In this document: one piece after another, positions 17,241 through 25,472 of the stretch
How positions within the stretch are numbered: the stretch's first letter is position 1
Layout: each line of letters opens with the position of its first letter
Source of the DNA: Psychroserpens sp. SPM9
GTDB taxonomy: Bacteria > Bacteroidota > Bacteroidia > Flavobacteriales > Flavobacteriaceae
Assembly (NCBI RefSeq): GCF_025153525.1
Contig: NZ_JANZNR010000007.1
Coordinates: forward strand, 222,553-286,552
Direction of reading: 5' to 3'
DNA length: 64,000 nucleotides
The notes under the pieces: generated by a model
Seen by the model: only the letters and a program-made list of their open reading frames with translations
Database searches by the model: none
What the model was told of the DNA's origin: nothing
Position numbers and translations under genes: made by a program

Positions 17241-17618
17241 TTAATTAAGATGCGTTTCTATAACTTGAATACCGTTGTATTCAATAAGGTAAGATTCGTT
17301 TAAATACACCGGCAAATCCTCTCCATTAGGATTTCCCAAACCAACACCTGCATATAAAACCTTAGCGTCCTTTTCGGAAGCGTGTTTCTTGAAGGTTTCC
17401 ATCCATACAACATCATAATTATTCGGATTTTCAGGTAAAAGGACTGCTCTTACAACCACAAAAAAATACTGACTGTTTTTATCAATACAAACAAATTGCG
17501 GATGGCGTTTCAGCTTGCTATTGATGGCTACAAATTCAAATCCGCGTTGCTCTAAATCCTTACCAACGTGATTCATGGCAAGGTTATGCAGTTCTTGTTT
17601 GGTTAACGGTTTACTCAT
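17241..17618 (-). CDS. Conserved flavobacterial protein coupled to apbE
   Basis: 125 residues, no signal peptide or membrane segment. It has a mixed alpha/beta pattern (LEQRGFEFVAINSKLKRHPQFV, YFFVVVRAVLLPENPN, VLYAGVGLGNP). I recall relatives carrying an NQR-subunit-F-like name in databases, but there is no ferredoxin or flavin motif here, so I do not support that function. The stop codon abuts the apbE start, which suggests a role linked to flavinylation or to the NQR complex; this is inference. It has its own -7 box 4 nt upstream. Confidence 0.75.
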   Translation of the reverse strand: MSKPLTKQELHNLAMNHVGKDLEQRGFEFVAINSKLKRHPQFVCIDKNSQYFFVVVRAVLLPENPNNYDVVWMETFKKHASEKDAKVLYAGVGLGNPNGEDLPVYLNESYLIEYNGIQVIETHLN

Positions 17619-17622
17619 AATA

Positions 17623-17630
17623 CAAAGATA
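17623..17630 (-). promoter_or_regulatory. -7 promoter box of the apbE pair (TATCTTTG)
   Basis: Exact TAnnTTTG on the minus strand within the 20-nt gap after the DUF4846 gene, ending 4 nt before the ATG at 17618. It predicts a leaderless or nearly leaderless transcript. Confidence 0.55.
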
Positions 17631-17638
17631 CGAACTTG

Positions 17639-18505
17639 CTATTTAAATCGCACAAACTTAGCACTTGCAAATGTGTAGTTAGACACAGGAATAGTCGCAT
17701 CCTTTTTTAAGTCGTACCAAGGCGAAATATCTGAATCTTCAAGATTCTTAACCAAATGTACACTTTGTGCAGGCGTATTGCCTTGAAACAACAGAAATAA
17801 CTTATCTCCATTGTCATTAATAACCTCATCACAGATCATTACAATATGACCAGGAGAACCGCCTTTGATGAGCATATCTCCAATGTGTAAATTGGTATCA
17901 TCAATAGATTCTAGTTCGTTGTAAAGAGACAAAGTCCCCGAATACATATAGATTAAATTAAGATACTTGTAAAAATTCGCTTTAGAGTGATTGGCACTTG
18001 CGGTTTTATTGAAGGTCACTTTGTTTCCGTTAATTTTTGGTCGATAGCCTTCAGCATAAGCAATCCATGAGCAGTAATGACCAGATGTAAAATTGAAGCC
18101 AATTTCATTTTTTCTATTATTATCCCAAAGGTATTCACTACGGATTCTGATAAGCGCATCGGCACACTGCTGCAAGCCGTTTTTAGGTACAGGGATTTCT
18201 AATATTCCTATATGACCGCCTTGCCAAAAATATTCGGAATCATCATAATTGATAATCTTACTTCCGAAGGGTTTCAGTTTATAATTCCGAAGGTACTCAG
18301 CAAAACTACCACTTTTATAAGCCACACGTTTATATCCTATTGGTGTATTAACTCTAGATGTAATTGTCAAACTATCGCTGTTGACTAAACTAGGGGTTTC
18401 GTTACTTGCCACAACAGTATGTACCGCTTTTTTTACGGGTTTAAGCTGAACTGCCAAAACCACAAGTGATGTTAAAATCAAGATGATAAGTAATACTTTT
18501 TTCAT
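17639..18505 (-). CDS. DUF4846 family protein
   Basis: 288 residues with an N-terminal signal anchor (residues 3-20). The body matches the DUF4846 pattern: GSFAEYLRNYKLKPFGS, CADALIRIRSEYLW, FTSGHYCSWIAYAEGYRP and IGDMLIKGGSPGHIVMICDEV. The GGSPGHIV segment with the upstream Cys/Trp-rich stretch is reminiscent of papain-like folds, but no catalytic assignment is safe. Probably periplasmic. It lies 20 nt upstream of the apbE pair on the same strand, although that pair has its own promoter box. Confidence 0.82.
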   Translation of the reverse strand: MKKVLLIILILTSLVVLAVQLKPVKKAVHTVVASNETPSLVNSDSLTITSRVNTPIGYKRVAYKSGSFAEYLRNYKLKPFGSKIINYDDSEYFWQGGHIGILEIPVPKNGLQQCADALIRIRSEYLWDNNRKNEIGFNFTSGHYCSWIAYAEGYRPKINGNKVTFNKTASANHSKANFYKYLNLIYMYSGTLSLYNELESIDDTNLHIGDMLIKGGSPGHIVMICDEVINDNGDKLFLLFQGNTPAQSVHLVKNLEDSDISPWYDLKKDATIPVSNYTFASAKFVRFK

Positions 18506-18597
18506 ATGTATTTGAACGTTCTAAAGTAGGTATTTGTTATGTAAACAACGAAATAAAGCGTAAATTTAGACATTAGCCAACCCATAAATGTAACGCA

Positions 18598-20094
18598 ATG
18601 AAATTTTTGAAGCCAACCTTATTATTATTTGTATTTGTATTAACCTGCTCTGCGTATGCGCAAACAGACAAAGAAAAAGTGATTGAAACGATACATGAGA
18701 AAACTATTGAAGGCCACATCTATTTTTTAGCCGATGATTTGCTAAAAGGAAGAGAAACGGGAACACCAGAAAACAAGATAGCGGCTTCCTATTTAGCAAA
18801 TACATTACGCAGTTATGGCGTTAAACCAAATCCGCAAACAGGCACCTACTATCAGGAAGTGCCATTGAAACGTGTGTCACCGCCTTCTGAAGTTACTCTA
18901 GAAATCAACGGTCAAAAAATTAAGGATTATGCTTTTATTTTTCCATCACCAGTTAACACAAACAGTGATGCCGTGTTTTTAAACTATGGTCTTGAAGACG
19001 ATTACAAAGGAAAAAACTTAAAAGGTAAAGTCATTATCGTAAAAGCAGGAAGCCCAGAAACATATGATTCAAGAGCCGCGTTTAGATTGAGAAGTAAAAA
19101 GCAAGACTTAGCGCAATCTAATGGTGTTACAGCTATTATTGAACTTTTAAATGCCGACCAAAACATGTGGGGATTTATAGATCATAATTTTAATTCTTCA
19201 AAACTGATGCTTGCTAAAAACGAGCAAGGCGAAGACGATAAAAGTTATGATAACCAAACAGCTCATATTTGGGTTTTAGACACCAACCATGATATGGCCA
19301 CTAAACTTAGTTCTTCTAAGACCATCACTTCTAAAATTGCGATTAATGAAAAGAAAGAGGAAATGGTCATATCACAAAATGTAATTGGAATCGTGGAAGG
19401 CTCAGACCCAAAACTTAAAGATGAATTTATTATTTATTCAGCACATTACGACCATGTAGGCGTGGGCACTCCAGACGAAACAGGAGACACTATCTATAAT
19501 GGCGCAAGAGATAATGCAGTTGGAACAACTACAGTCTTGAGTATGGCTGAAAATTTAGCCAAGTATCCAACGAAGCGCTCGGCATTATTTATTCTATTTA
19601 CAGGCGAAGAAAAAGGCCTCTTGGGCAGTAAATTTTATGTTGAAAATCCTGTGCTTCCATTACAGCAAATGGTTTACTGTTTTAATAGTGATAATGGTGG
19701 TTATAACGATACTTCTTTAGCGACAATTATCGGATTACCAAGAACAACAGCCGCAGAAAACATTAAAAATGCGGCAACAACTTTTGGATTAACAGCCATT
19801 GATGATCCAGCACCAGAACAAGGGTTATTTGACCGAAGTGATAATGTTCATTTTGCCAGAAAAGGGATTCCTGCTCCCACATTTTCGTTAGGATTTACAG
19901 CTTTTAACGGTGATGTTACAAAGTACTATCACAGGCCTGGAGATGAAGCTCACAATTTAGATTTTGATTATTTGCTGAAGTTTTTTAGAGCTTATGTGAT
20001 GTCTGGACGTCTCATTGGAAATGATCCAAAAACACCGGTTTGGACTTCAGGCGATAAGTATGAAGCAGCAGGAAAAGCACTTTACGGAAATTAA
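18598..20094 (+). CDS. M28 family zinc aminopeptidase, secreted
   Basis: 498 residues with a signal peptide (AYAQ, residue 21). A PA-like insertion (about residues 110-240) precedes the catalytic part. The co-catalytic di-zinc site is His283 (SAHYDHVG), Asp305 (GARDNAVG), Glu337/Glu338 (TGEEKGLLGS), Asp365 (NSDNGG) and a late His in YYHRPGDE. Such enzymes release N-terminal amino acids in the periplasm. It is followed after 21 nt by the cupin lipoprotein gene, likely co-transcribed. Confidence 0.92.
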   Translation: MKFLKPTLLLFVFVLTCSAYAQTDKEKVIETIHEKTIEGHIYFLADDLLKGRETGTPENKIAASYLANTLRSYGVKPNPQTGTYYQEVPLKRVSPPSEVTLEINGQKIKDYAFIFPSPVNTNSDAVFLNYGLEDDYKGKNLKGKVIIVKAGSPETYDSRAAFRLRSKKQDLAQSNGVTAIIELLNADQNMWGFIDHNFNSSKLMLAKNEQGEDDKSYDNQTAHIWVLDTNHDMATKLSSSKTITSKIAINEKKEEMVISQNVIGIVEGSDPKLKDEFIIYSAHYDHVGVGTPDETGDTIYNGARDNAVGTTTVLSMAENLAKYPTKRSALFILFTGEEKGLLGSKFYVENPVLPLQQMVYCFNSDNGGYNDTSLATIIGLPRTTAAENIKNAATTFGLTAIDDPAPEQGLFDRSDNVHFARKGIPAPTFSLGFTAFNGDVTKYYHRPGDEAHNLDFDYLLKFFRAYVMSGRLIGNDPKTPVWTSGDKYEAAGKALYGN

Positions 20095-20115
20095 ATTAAA
20101 GTGATAAGATTGTCA

Positions 20116-20517
20116 ATGATTAAATACGTTCAGAATAAAACGTTAAAACGGCCTCAAATTGTAACGTATAGCCTCATGCTATTACTAATAGTTAGTTGTA
20201 ATACTCAAAGTACGCTACCAGACCCTTTGGAAGCGGGTTGGAATAATAAAGCTGTTTGCGAAGTTATAGAAGACACTAAAAACCTGAGAGTATTGAAATG
20301 TACATTTGCCCCAGGTGTTGGTCATGAAAAACATTATCATAAGCCGCATTTTGGCTATACCCTTGCAGGAAGTCGGTTTCGAATTAAGGACACTTCGGGA
20401 ACCAGAGACGTCAATGTGCCAACAGGTTATAGTTTTAGCAAGGAAGAGATTTCAACACATGAAGTCCTTAATATCGGTGATAGTACAGCTGTATTTTTAA
20501 TTATAGAATATAAATAA
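20116..20517 (+). CDS. Cupin-domain lipoprotein
   Basis: 133 residues from the ATG at 20116; a GTG five codons upstream (20101) is possible but less likely. The lipobox is LLLIVSC. The single cupin has GHEKHYHKPHFGYTLAGS (motif 1, two His plus a further His) and VPTGYSFSKEEISTHEVLNIG (motif 2), enough ligands for a metal. It may bind or convert a small molecule in the periplasm; nothing more specific is visible. It sits between the M28 peptidase and a membrane miniprotein. Confidence 0.8.
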   Translation: MIKYVQNKTLKRPQIVTYSLMLLLIVSCNTQSTLPDPLEAGWNNKAVCEVIEDTKNLRVLKCTFAPGVGHEKHYHKPHFGYTLAGSRFRIKDTSGTRDVNVPTGYSFSKEEISTHEVLNIGDSTAVFLIIEYK

Positions 20518-20520
20518 TAC

Positions 20521-20649
20521 ATGAACGGATTTGATATAGTAATGATTATAGCCATCATACTCTTTGCAAGACTTGGAGTACGTTTAGTAACGGGTTATAT
20601 CAAAATGAAAAAAGATAGTAAAAAAGAGGATTCTGAAAAAAATACTTAA
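20521..20649 (+). CDS. 42-residue membrane miniprotein
   Basis: A short frame beginning MNGFDIVMIIAIILFARLGV, then a Lys/Asp/Glu-rich tail and TAA. One membrane helix (residues 5-17) is followed by a basic cytoplasmic tail. It begins 3 nt after the cupin stop codon and has a strong terminator about 30 nt after its end, which argues that it is a real last gene of the operon. The function is unknown; small single-pass proteins of this type often modulate membrane enzymes. Confidence 0.55.
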   Translation: MNGFDIVMIIAIILFARLGVRLVTGYIKMKKDSKKEDSEKNT

Positions 20650-20679
20650 AAAATTATTATATGAATTTAACATATAAAA

Positions 20680-20703
20680 AAACCAACTCAAATGAGTTGG
20701 TTT
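20680..20703. terminator. Bidirectional terminator between the 20649 end and nqrF
   Basis: Stem AAACCAACTCA/TGAGTTGGTTT with a 2-nt loop. T-tracts are available on both strands (TTTATTGTTTT on plus, eight T on minus). It would close the nqr operon and the M28-cupin operon. Confidence 0.8.
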
Positions 20704-20718
20704 ATTGTTTTGGATGCG

Positions 20719-20739
20719 ATTCTGAAACAAGTTCAGAAT
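20719..20739. repeat. Short palindromic element, REP-like
   Basis: Perfect 8-bp inverted repeat ATTCTGAA-ACAAG-TTCAGAAT in the 60 nt between the nqr terminator and the nqrF stop. The wording resembles a short palindrome I recall as recurrent in Bacteroidota intergenic DNA. Only one copy was noticed in this window. Confidence 0.4.
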
Positions 20740-20762
20740 GACATTATATAGAATTTTGAATA

Positions 20763-22073
20763 TTATCCTCCGAAATCATCGAATCTAATGTGTTCATCTG
20801 GAATACCAAAATCTTCACCCATTTTCTGAACAGCCTGGTTCATTAATGGAGGTCCACAGAAATATAATTCAATATCTTCAGGAGCTTCATGATGATTTAA
20901 GTAGTTATCAATTACACAATTGTGAATAAATCCTACAAATCCGTCTCCTGCTTCATCGTTAATATCTTTTTTCACTTTCCAGTTATCTTCTTCCATAGGC
21001 TCTGATAAGGCCATATAGAATTTAAAGTTAGGAAAGTCTTTTTCTAATTTTCTGAAGTGTTCAATATAGAATAACTCGCGTTTTGAACGTCCGCCATACC
21101 AATACGTTACTTTACGACCTGTTTTAATGGTTCTAAATAACTGGTATAAGTGTGAACGCATTGGTGCCATACCTGCACCACCACCAACATATAGCATTTC
21201 GCTATCAGACTCGTTGATAAAGAATTCACCATAAGGTCCAGAAATTGTGACTTTATCACCAGGCTTTTGAGCAAAAATATAAGACGATGCAACCCCAGGA
21301 TTCACATCCATCCATCCGTTTTTAGCACGATCCCAAGGCGGCGTTGCGATACGTACGTTTAACATGATTTCACGACCTTCGGCTGGGTAAGAAGCCATCG
21401 AGTAGGCTCTTTCAACCAATTCGGTGTTTTTCATCACCAATGGCCAAAGTCCGAATTTATCCCATTCAGCTTGAAACTTATCTGGCGTTTCGTGTTCTTC
21501 TGGGTGAGCCGTGATATCAATATCTGAATATTTGATTTCACATTCTGGAATTTCAATTTGAATATATCCACCAGCTTTATATCCCATATCTTCAGGAATT
21601 TCAACAACGAATTCCTTAATAAATGAGGCTACGTTATAATTTCTTACAACAGTAGCTTCCCATTTTTTAATTCCGAAGACTTCTTCAGGAATAGTAATTT
21701 CCATATCCTGCTTCACTTTTACCTGACATGATAAACGTGCACCATGTTGCAATTCTTTTCTACTGAAGTGAGGTGTTTCGGTAGGTAATGCTTCACCACC
21801 TCCTGAAAGAACGTGACATTCACATTGAATACAAGTTCCACCACCACCACAAGCAGATGGTAAGAATATTTTCTCGCCACCTAAGGTAGACAGTAAAGTT
21901 CCACCAGAAGCGACTTGAATTTCCTTTTCACCATTAATTTTAATTGTTACTGGGCCAGATGGTGATAATTTTTGTTTAACAAACAATAGTAAGCTTACGA
22001 GTATTAATGTTACCAATAAAAACGCTGCTACGGTTGCTATAACTGTCCCTAATGTTCCTGCTGCTAAAATCAT
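20763..22073 (-). CDS. nqrF: Na+-translocating NADH:quinone reductase subunit F
   Basis: 436 residues. One N-terminal membrane helix (8-33) is followed by a 2Fe-2S ferredoxin domain with Cys75, Cys81, Cys84 and Cys116 (LPSACGGGGTCIQC ... LSCQ). A ferredoxin-reductase domain has the FAD motif RAYSMASYP and NAD-site segments (MLYVGGGAGMAPMRS, ELYFCGPPLMNQAV). NqrF is the NADH-oxidising entry point of the pump. It is the last gene of the operon, 1 nt after nqrE. Confidence 0.97.
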   Translation of the reverse strand: MILAAGTLGTVIATVAAFLLVTLILVSLLLFVKQKLSPSGPVTIKINGEKEIQVASGGTLLSTLGGEKIFLPSACGGGGTCIQCECHVLSGGGEALPTETPHFSRKELQHGARLSCQVKVKQDMEITIPEEVFGIKKWEATVVRNYNVASFIKEFVVEIPEDMGYKAGGYIQIEIPECEIKYSDIDITAHPEEHETPDKFQAEWDKFGLWPLVMKNTELVERAYSMASYPAEGREIMLNVRIATPPWDRAKNGWMDVNPGVASSYIFAQKPGDKVTISGPYGEFFINESDSEMLYVGGGAGMAPMRSHLYQLFRTIKTGRKVTYWYGGRSKRELFYIEHFRKLEKDFPNFKFYMALSEPMEEDNWKVKKDINDEAGDGFVGFIHNCVIDNYLNHHEAPEDIELYFCGPPLMNQAVQKMGEDFGIPDEHIRFDDFGG

Positions 22074-22074
22074 A

Positions 22075-22791
22075 CTACTCTTCTATTTTAGTGTTGTTAG
22101 CTAAATCTGTATTATCATCAGTTGGTGTGACTTGCACTTCAACTGTAGTCTCTTCTTTTGTCTCTTCGTCACCACCAGTTAACATACCACCAAAGCTCAT
22201 AAACCCAATGGCCATTAAACCAGTAATAATAAATGTAATTCCTAGGCCTCTTAAAGCAGGTGGTACATTAGAATATCTGATTTTTTCACGAATAGCAGCA
22301 ATAGCCAAAATCGCTAAAAACCATCCAATTCCTGAACCGACACCATAGGTTGTTGCTAAGCCTAAAGTTGCTATTTCACGAGATTGCATAAATAATGAAC
22401 CTCCTAAAATAGCACAGTTTACAGCAATAAGCGGTAAGAAAATACCAAGTGAGTTATATAATGACGGAGAGAATTTCTCAACGACAATTTCTACCAACTG
22501 TACCATGGTTGCAATGGTTGCAATAAACATGATAAATGATAAGAAACTTAAATCATAATCGGCATATTCTGGCCCCATCCATGACAGTGCTCCAGGTTGT
22601 AAAATATATTGATCTAACAACCAGTTTAAAGGTACTGTAATAGCAAGTACGAAAATTACAGCGGCTCCTAGTCCTACAGCTGTAGATACTTTTTTAGATA
22701 CGGCAAGGTACGAACACATTCCAAGGAACGTGGCAAATACCATGTTATCTATAAATATTGATTTGAAAAATAATTCTAAGTGCTCTAACAT
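22075..22791 (-). CDS. nqrE: Na+-NQR subunit E
   Basis: 238 residues with six predicted membrane helices and the family segments LFFKSIFIDNMVFATFLGMC, VNCAILGGSLF and GVGSGIGWFLAI. The two internal half-repeat Cys (MCSY near the N-terminus, NCAI in the fourth helix region) correspond to the iron ligands shared with NqrD at the membrane interface. The C-terminal tail after about residue 205 is longer than in Vibrio and acidic/Thr-rich (EETKEETTVEVQVTPTDD). It lies 5 nt after nqrD. Confidence 0.96.
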   Translation of the reverse strand: MLEHLELFFKSIFIDNMVFATFLGMCSYLAVSKKVSTAVGLGAAVIFVLAITVPLNWLLDQYILQPGALSWMGPEYADYDLSFLSFIMFIATIATMVQLVEIVVEKFSPSLYNSLGIFLPLIAVNCAILGGSLFMQSREIATLGLATTYGVGSGIGWFLAILAIAAIREKIRYSNVPPALRGLGITFIITGLMAIGFMSFGGMLTGGDEETKEETTVEVQVTPTDDNTDLANNTKIEE

Positions 22792-22796
22792 ATCTT

Positions 22797-23441
22797 TTAA
22801 TCTTCGATTAATGTTTTATTTCTTGTGCGTTGTACCCAGATAATGATTCCTACGACAATTAATGCCATTGGTGACAATAACATAAATCCGTTGTTTTCAT
22901 AACCTAAGGCATATAGCCCTGTTTTTTCGATAGGATCTCCAAGTACTGAGATTCCTAGTAAGGTTCCAGAACCTAAAAGTTCTCTAAAGAATCCTACTAT
23001 AATTAAAATTACAGCATATCCTAAAGCGTTACCTATACCATCTAAGAAAGATCTCCAAGGACCATTTCCTAGAGCGAAGGCTTCAAAACGTCCCATAATG
23101 ATACAGTTGGTAATAATTAATCCAACAAAAACAGATAGGGTTTTACTCAACTCGTAAGCAAATGCTTTGAGAACCAAATCCACAATAATTACAAGCGTTG
23201 CAACGACAATAAGTTGTACGATAATTCTAATTTTTGAAGGAATGATATTTCGCATTAGAGAAATAACAACGTTACCAACACCTAATACAAACAATACAGA
23301 TATTGACATTACTATGGAGGCTTCTAATTCTGCAGTAATCGCTAAAGCCGAACAAATACCAAGTACCTGAATGGTAATTGGATTATTATCTGCTAATGGA
23401 TCTTTTATTAAAGCTGCATCTTTTTTTGAAAATAGTCCCAT
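22797..23441 (-). CDS. nqrD: Na+-NQR subunit D
   Basis: 214 residues with six membrane helices. The typical opening DPLADNNPITIQVLGICSAL is followed by ITNCIIMGRFEAFAL and SFLDGIGNALGYA. The Cys in GICS and TNCI pair with those of NqrE to hold the intramembrane iron site. It is 1 nt after nqrC. Confidence 0.97.
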   Translation of the reverse strand: MGLFSKKDAALIKDPLADNNPITIQVLGICSALAITAELEASIVMSISVLFVLGVGNVVISLMRNIIPSKIRIIVQLIVVATLVIIVDLVLKAFAYELSKTLSVFVGLIITNCIIMGRFEAFALGNGPWRSFLDGIGNALGYAVILIIVGFFRELLGSGTLLGISVLGDPIEKTGLYALGYENNGFMLLSPMALIVVGIIIWVQRTRNKTLIED

Positions 23442-23442
23442 A

Positions 23443-24243
23443 TTAGTTAGCTTGTTTTTTTAAATTATCAAAATAAGGCTTGTATAGTTTTAGGTCACTT
23501 TTAATCATGGCTGTAACACCATCACCCGTAATCGTAGCACCTGCAATCGCATCTACTTCATTATCGGTCTTATCTTCGTTTTTAGGATCGGCATTACCTT
23601 TAGCAACAGTGATACCTTTAAAAGCGCCATTGGACGTTAATAAATGTTCTCCGTAGAAATCATCCATGAAATAACGCTGTTTGATATTCGCACCAAGACC
23701 TGGTGTTTCTCCTTTATGATCAAAATAAGCACCTTGAACGACCATGTTTTCATCTACAGCAACATAACCCCAAATGGCATCCCAAAGGCCTTTTCCATAA
23801 ATTGGAGCCACATAAACTAATTTTCCTTCTTTATTGTTTCCAACAAATAATGGTAGTTTTCTAACCCCTCCATTTTTAGCATTAGATTTTTGCTTTTTTA
23901 TGTCAATTAAATAAGGCTCCTGACCATTATTAGCATCCATATACTCTTGTCTTGTCATTTGGCTAATGAGTTTACCATCTTGAACTTCGAGTACAATTTG
24001 TTCGCTTACATTATCTGAAAATAATTGTGGTGCCTCTGCTGTTGAAACAAAAACTGCACTGCCCTCTTCATTATTATTAATCCCCATAGCATAGAGAATA
24101 TTTTGTTGTTTCTCTAAACGTTGATTCTCACTAATTGTAGGCTTTAATGACGACGCTAAATACGCCAACAATGCGCCAACAACCAATACCATTGCTATGG
24201 CAAAAATTATGGTATACGAATTTTTATCTGTTCTCTTTTCCAT
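23443..24243 (-). CDS. nqrC: Na+-NQR subunit C (FMN-carrying)
   Basis: 266 residues. An N-terminal membrane helix (10-30) is followed by a periplasmic FMN domain. GYVAVDENMVVQGAYFDHKGETPGLG is the family signature. The FMN acceptor is Thr237 in DAIAGATITG, matching the S/A-G-A-T flavinylation motif used by ApbE. It is 2 nt after nqrB. Confidence 0.97.
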   Translation of the reverse strand: MEKRTDKNSYTIIFAIAMVLVVGALLAYLASSLKPTISENQRLEKQQNILYAMGINNNEEGSAVFVSTAEAPQLFSDNVSEQIVLEVQDGKLISQMTRQEYMDANNGQEPYLIDIKKQKSNAKNGGVRKLPLFVGNNKEGKLVYVAPIYGKGLWDAIWGYVAVDENMVVQGAYFDHKGETPGLGANIKQRYFMDDFYGEHLLTSNGAFKGITVAKGNADPKNEDKTDNEVDAIAGATITGDGVTAMIKSDLKLYKPYFDNLKKQAN

Positions 24244-24245
24244 CG

Positions 24246-25472
24246 TTAAGCAGTTTTAACTTTTAGACGTTTCATTCTTTTCTTTACATTACCTTGAACC
24301 ACATAGTGATCAATTGTTGGTGCAAATACATTCATTAATAGAATCGCTAACATCACACCTTCTGGATAAGCCGGGTTGAAGACACGAATCATAATCGATA
24401 TAAAACCTACTAAGAATCCATAAATCCATTTACCTTTGTTGGTTTGTGAGGCCGTTACAGGATCGGTTGCCATAAAGACAGTACCAAAGGCAAATCCACC
24501 AATTAACAGGTGATGCCAAAATGGTGTATTCATCAATCCGTAGAATTTACTACTTTCAGTAATCCATTCAGAGCTTACAGCAAAATTGAAAATTAATCCC
24601 ATCGCCAAAGCACCTAATACTGAGGACAACATAATTCTCCAGCTTCCTATTTTTGTAAAGATTAAAATCCCAGCACCAATTAAAATGATTAAGGTTGATG
24701 TTTCTCCAACTGAACCAGGAATTAATCCGTAGAACATATCCATCACATCATAACCAACCGCCTTATTTTGAGCAAGACTTCCTAAAATCGTTTCTCCAGA
24801 AATAGCATCTAGATTTTCACCAGCAGCAATTGCTTTATCTCTAGCAACAGCACCTTGAACCCATACTTTATCTCCCGACATCCATGTTGGATAAGCGAAG
24901 AATAAAAAGGCTCTAATGGTTAAAGCAGGGTTTAAGATATTCATTCCTGTACCACCAAAGACTTCTTTACCAATTACAACTCCGAAAGCTACAGCTACTG
25001 CAAGCATCCATAATGGCGTATCAATTGGTACAATTAAAGGCACTAACATTCCAGTTACTAAATACCCTTCTTCTACTTCGTGGCTATTTTTGATGGCGAA
25101 TAAAATTTCAATCGCCAAACCAACGCCGTAAGATACAATGACTAAAGGCAGTACTTTCCAGAAGCCAACCATAAAGTTATCCATGGTCCAGAATTCTGAA
25201 CTAAAAAACCCTCCAGTAGCTTGTTGAATATCTCCAAAGGCAACATGGTGTTGGTATCCAGCGTTAAACATTCCGAAGATTAAACATGGTACCATTGCCA
25301 TAATCACAATGTTCATGGTACGCTTTAAATCGTCGGCTGCTTTAATGTGTGTCCCATTATGAGTGGTCTCATTAGGCAAGAATAAAAAGGTATGTATCGC
25401 CGAAAATGCAGGCAACCATTTTTTGTCTTTATTCTTTTCTCTAAAATTATGTAAACTGTTTTTTAAACCCAT
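24246..25472 (-). CDS. nqrB: Na+-NQR subunit B (FMN-carrying membrane subunit)
   Basis: 408 residues, about ten membrane helices. The FMN-acceptor Thr lies in GSVGETST (residues 253-260). Further family blocks are GKEVFGGTGMNILNPALTIRAFLFFAYP, FMATDPVTA and RVFNPAYPEGVMLAILLMN. It carries covalent FMN and, by homology, riboflavin, and forms part of the Na+ path. Its ATG overlaps the nqrA stop codon by 1 nt (TAATG). Confidence 0.97.
   Translation of the reverse strand: MGLKNSLHNFREKNKDKKWLPAFSAIHTFLFLPNETTHNGTHIKAADDLKRTMNIVIMAMVPCLIFGMFNAGYQHHVAFGDIQQATGGFFSSEFWTMDNFMVGFWKVLPLVIVSYGVGLAIEILFAIKNSHEVEEGYLVTGMLVPLIVPIDTPLWMLAVAVAFGVVIGKEVFGGTGMNILNPALTIRAFLFFAYPTWMSGDKVWVQGAVARDKAIAAGENLDAISGETILGSLAQNKAVGYDVMDMFYGLIPGSVGETSTLIILIGAGILIFTKIGSWRIMLSSVLGALAMGLIFNFAVSSEWITESSKFYGLMNTPFWHHLLIGGFAFGTVFMATDPVTASQTNKGKWIYGFLVGFISIMIRVFNPAYPEGVMLAILLMNVFAPTIDHYVVQGNVKKRMKRLKVKTA

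Noticed and set aside
17241..17618. Annotation as NQR subunit F
   Set aside because: No ferredoxin, FAD or NADH motif; the true nqrF is at 20763-22073.
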